A program made the position numbers and the translations under genes. A stretch of 64,000 nt of DNA from Halomonas sp. GD1P12. Its GTDB lineage: Bacteria > Pseudomonadota > Gammaproteobacteria > Pseudomonadales > Halomonadaceae. The notes beneath the pieces are model-generated. The model saw only the letters and a list, made by a program, of their open reading frames with translations, was not told the origin of the DNA and did no database searches. The stretch is taken from contig NZ_CP107007.1 of NCBI RefSeq assembly GCF_025725645.1, forward strand, positions 3,038,001-3,102,000, read 5' to 3'. Below, one piece after another: positions 63,424 through 64,000 of this stretch; the stretch's first letter is position 1, and every line of letters begins with the position of its first letter.

Positions 63424-63444
63424 AACGCAGGCGAAGAGCGAGCG

Positions 63445-63936
63445 CTAGAGCGACAGCACCTTGTCTCCCCGCGCGATACCGGACACCCCGGTGCGCGCCA
63501 CTTCGAGAATGCCCACCGGCGCCATGGCCTGCAGGAACGCGTCGAGTTTGGCGGCGTCGCCGGTGATCTGCACGGTGTAGAGGCTCGGCGTCACATCCAC
63601 CACCTGGGCGCGGAAGATGTCGACCGTGCGTTTGACCTCGTCGCGGGCAGCGCCCAGCGCTTTCACTTTCACCAGCATCAGCTCGCGCTCGATGTGGTTA
63701 CCCTCGGTCAAATCGACCAGCTTGACCACGTCGATCAGCTTGTTGAGGTGCTTGGTGATCTGCTCGATCACGCGATCATCGCCCACCGTGGTGACCGTCA
63801 GCCGTGAGAGCGACGGGTCTTCGGTGGGTGCAACGTTGAGCGTTTCGATGTTGAAGTTACGCTGAGAAAACAAGCCCACCACACGTGATAGCGCACCCGG
63901 TTCGTTTTCCAGAAGAATCGAGATGATATGACGCAT
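63445..63936 (-). CDS. ilvH: Acetolactate synthase regulatory subunit IlvH
   Basis: 163 residues. ACT domain at the N-terminus (RHIISILLENEPGALSRVVGLFSQRNFNIETLNVAPTEDPSLSRLTVTT), the valine-binding regulatory fold, and a C-terminal domain (RELMLVKVKALGAARDEVKRTVDIFRAQVVDV). Start shares a base with the ilvI stop (TGATG). Confidence 0.97.
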   Translation of the reverse strand: MRHIISILLENEPGALSRVVGLFSQRNFNIETLNVAPTEDPSLSRLTVTTVGDDRVIEQITKHLNKLIDVVKLVDLTEGNHIERELMLVKVKALGAARDEVKRTVDIFRAQVVDVTPSLYTVQITGDAAKLDAFLQAMAPVGILEVARTGVSGIARGDKVLSL

Positions 63937-64000
63937 CAGGTACGCTCCGTTTTGGACAGCAGCATGTCACGCATCGCGCCAAGCGGCACTTGCATCGGAT
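63936..64000 (-). CDS. ilvI: Acetolactate synthase large subunit, C-terminal end
   Basis: Only the last ~20 codons are in the window, ending MQVPLGAMRDMLLSKTERT, which matches the IlvI C-terminus. Catalytic subunit of branched-chain amino-acid synthesis; coupled to ilvH. Confidence 0.88.
   Translation of the reverse strand, partial: PMQVPLGAMRDMLLSKTERT

Overview
The window looks like a chromosome segment of a GC-rich gammaproteobacterium, most likely Halomonas or a close relative (Halomonadaceae). This rests on general protein character, on the conserved hisBHAF, mutY-yggX, selD-mnmH, ilvIH-pssA and rrn neighbourhoods, and on a P2/phiCTX-type prophage. The genus is an inference; no database search was made.

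Layout. 1-2540: host genes (DUF4124 protein, two divergent CDA-fold deaminases, a DUF2726 protein). 2568-41767: an approximately 39.1 kb P2-like prophage inserted in the 3' half of a tRNA-Thr(TGT) gene. An identical 83-bp core marks attL (2568-2650) and attR (41685-41767). The tRNA is intact at attR and a 45-nt stump is left at attL. 41723-42026: tRNA-Thr, -Gln and -Phe. 42182-56462: host genes yggX, mutY, asmA-like, GNAT, hisBHAF, yjaG, a GATase-like protein, mnmH, selD, radA, nlpE and hisC. 56490-56840: tandem REP-like repeats. 56926-61877: a 5S-23S-16S rRNA operon on the minus strand. 62363-64000: pssA, ilvH and the end of ilvI.

Prophage. From attL: a probable cos region, then Q and P on the minus strand. 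On the plus strand come the head genes O-N-M-L-X, a lysis cassette (two holin-like proteins, muramidase, Rz/Rz1), three unassigned genes, the tail genes R-S, V-W-J-I-H plus a DUF4376 protein, and FI-FII-E(E')-T-U-D. A 30-bp element with the pattern TGT-N14-ACA followed by ACGCCCGCC lies ahead of O (facing P on the other strand), V and FI. It sits 47 bp from hexamers that keep the two key -10 bases. I read these as the late promoters. Their likely activator is the Ogr/Delta-type zinc finger at 36138-36455. E to E' carries the P2-type T_TTT_TTG slippery site.

Between D and the repressor lies a 6.5 kb accessory region, in large part AT-richer than the rest. It holds an ImmA/IrrE protease coupled to a two-TM protein. 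It also holds an SOS box between a divergent UmuD-like protein (no nucleophilic Ser) and UmuC, a winged-helix-like protein, two small overlapping genes, and a two-gene cassette (zinc-ribbon DUF4145 protein; coiled-coil/two-TM protein). That cassette is translationally coupled to the S24-type cI repressor and should be expressed in the lysogen. It is the best candidate here for an undescribed phage-borne defence or exclusion system. The early operon (34436-41620) carries small DNA-binding-like proteins, Ogr, the HUH replication protein A, a TraR/DksA zinc finger, a DUF4224-like putative excisionase and the integrase beside attR.
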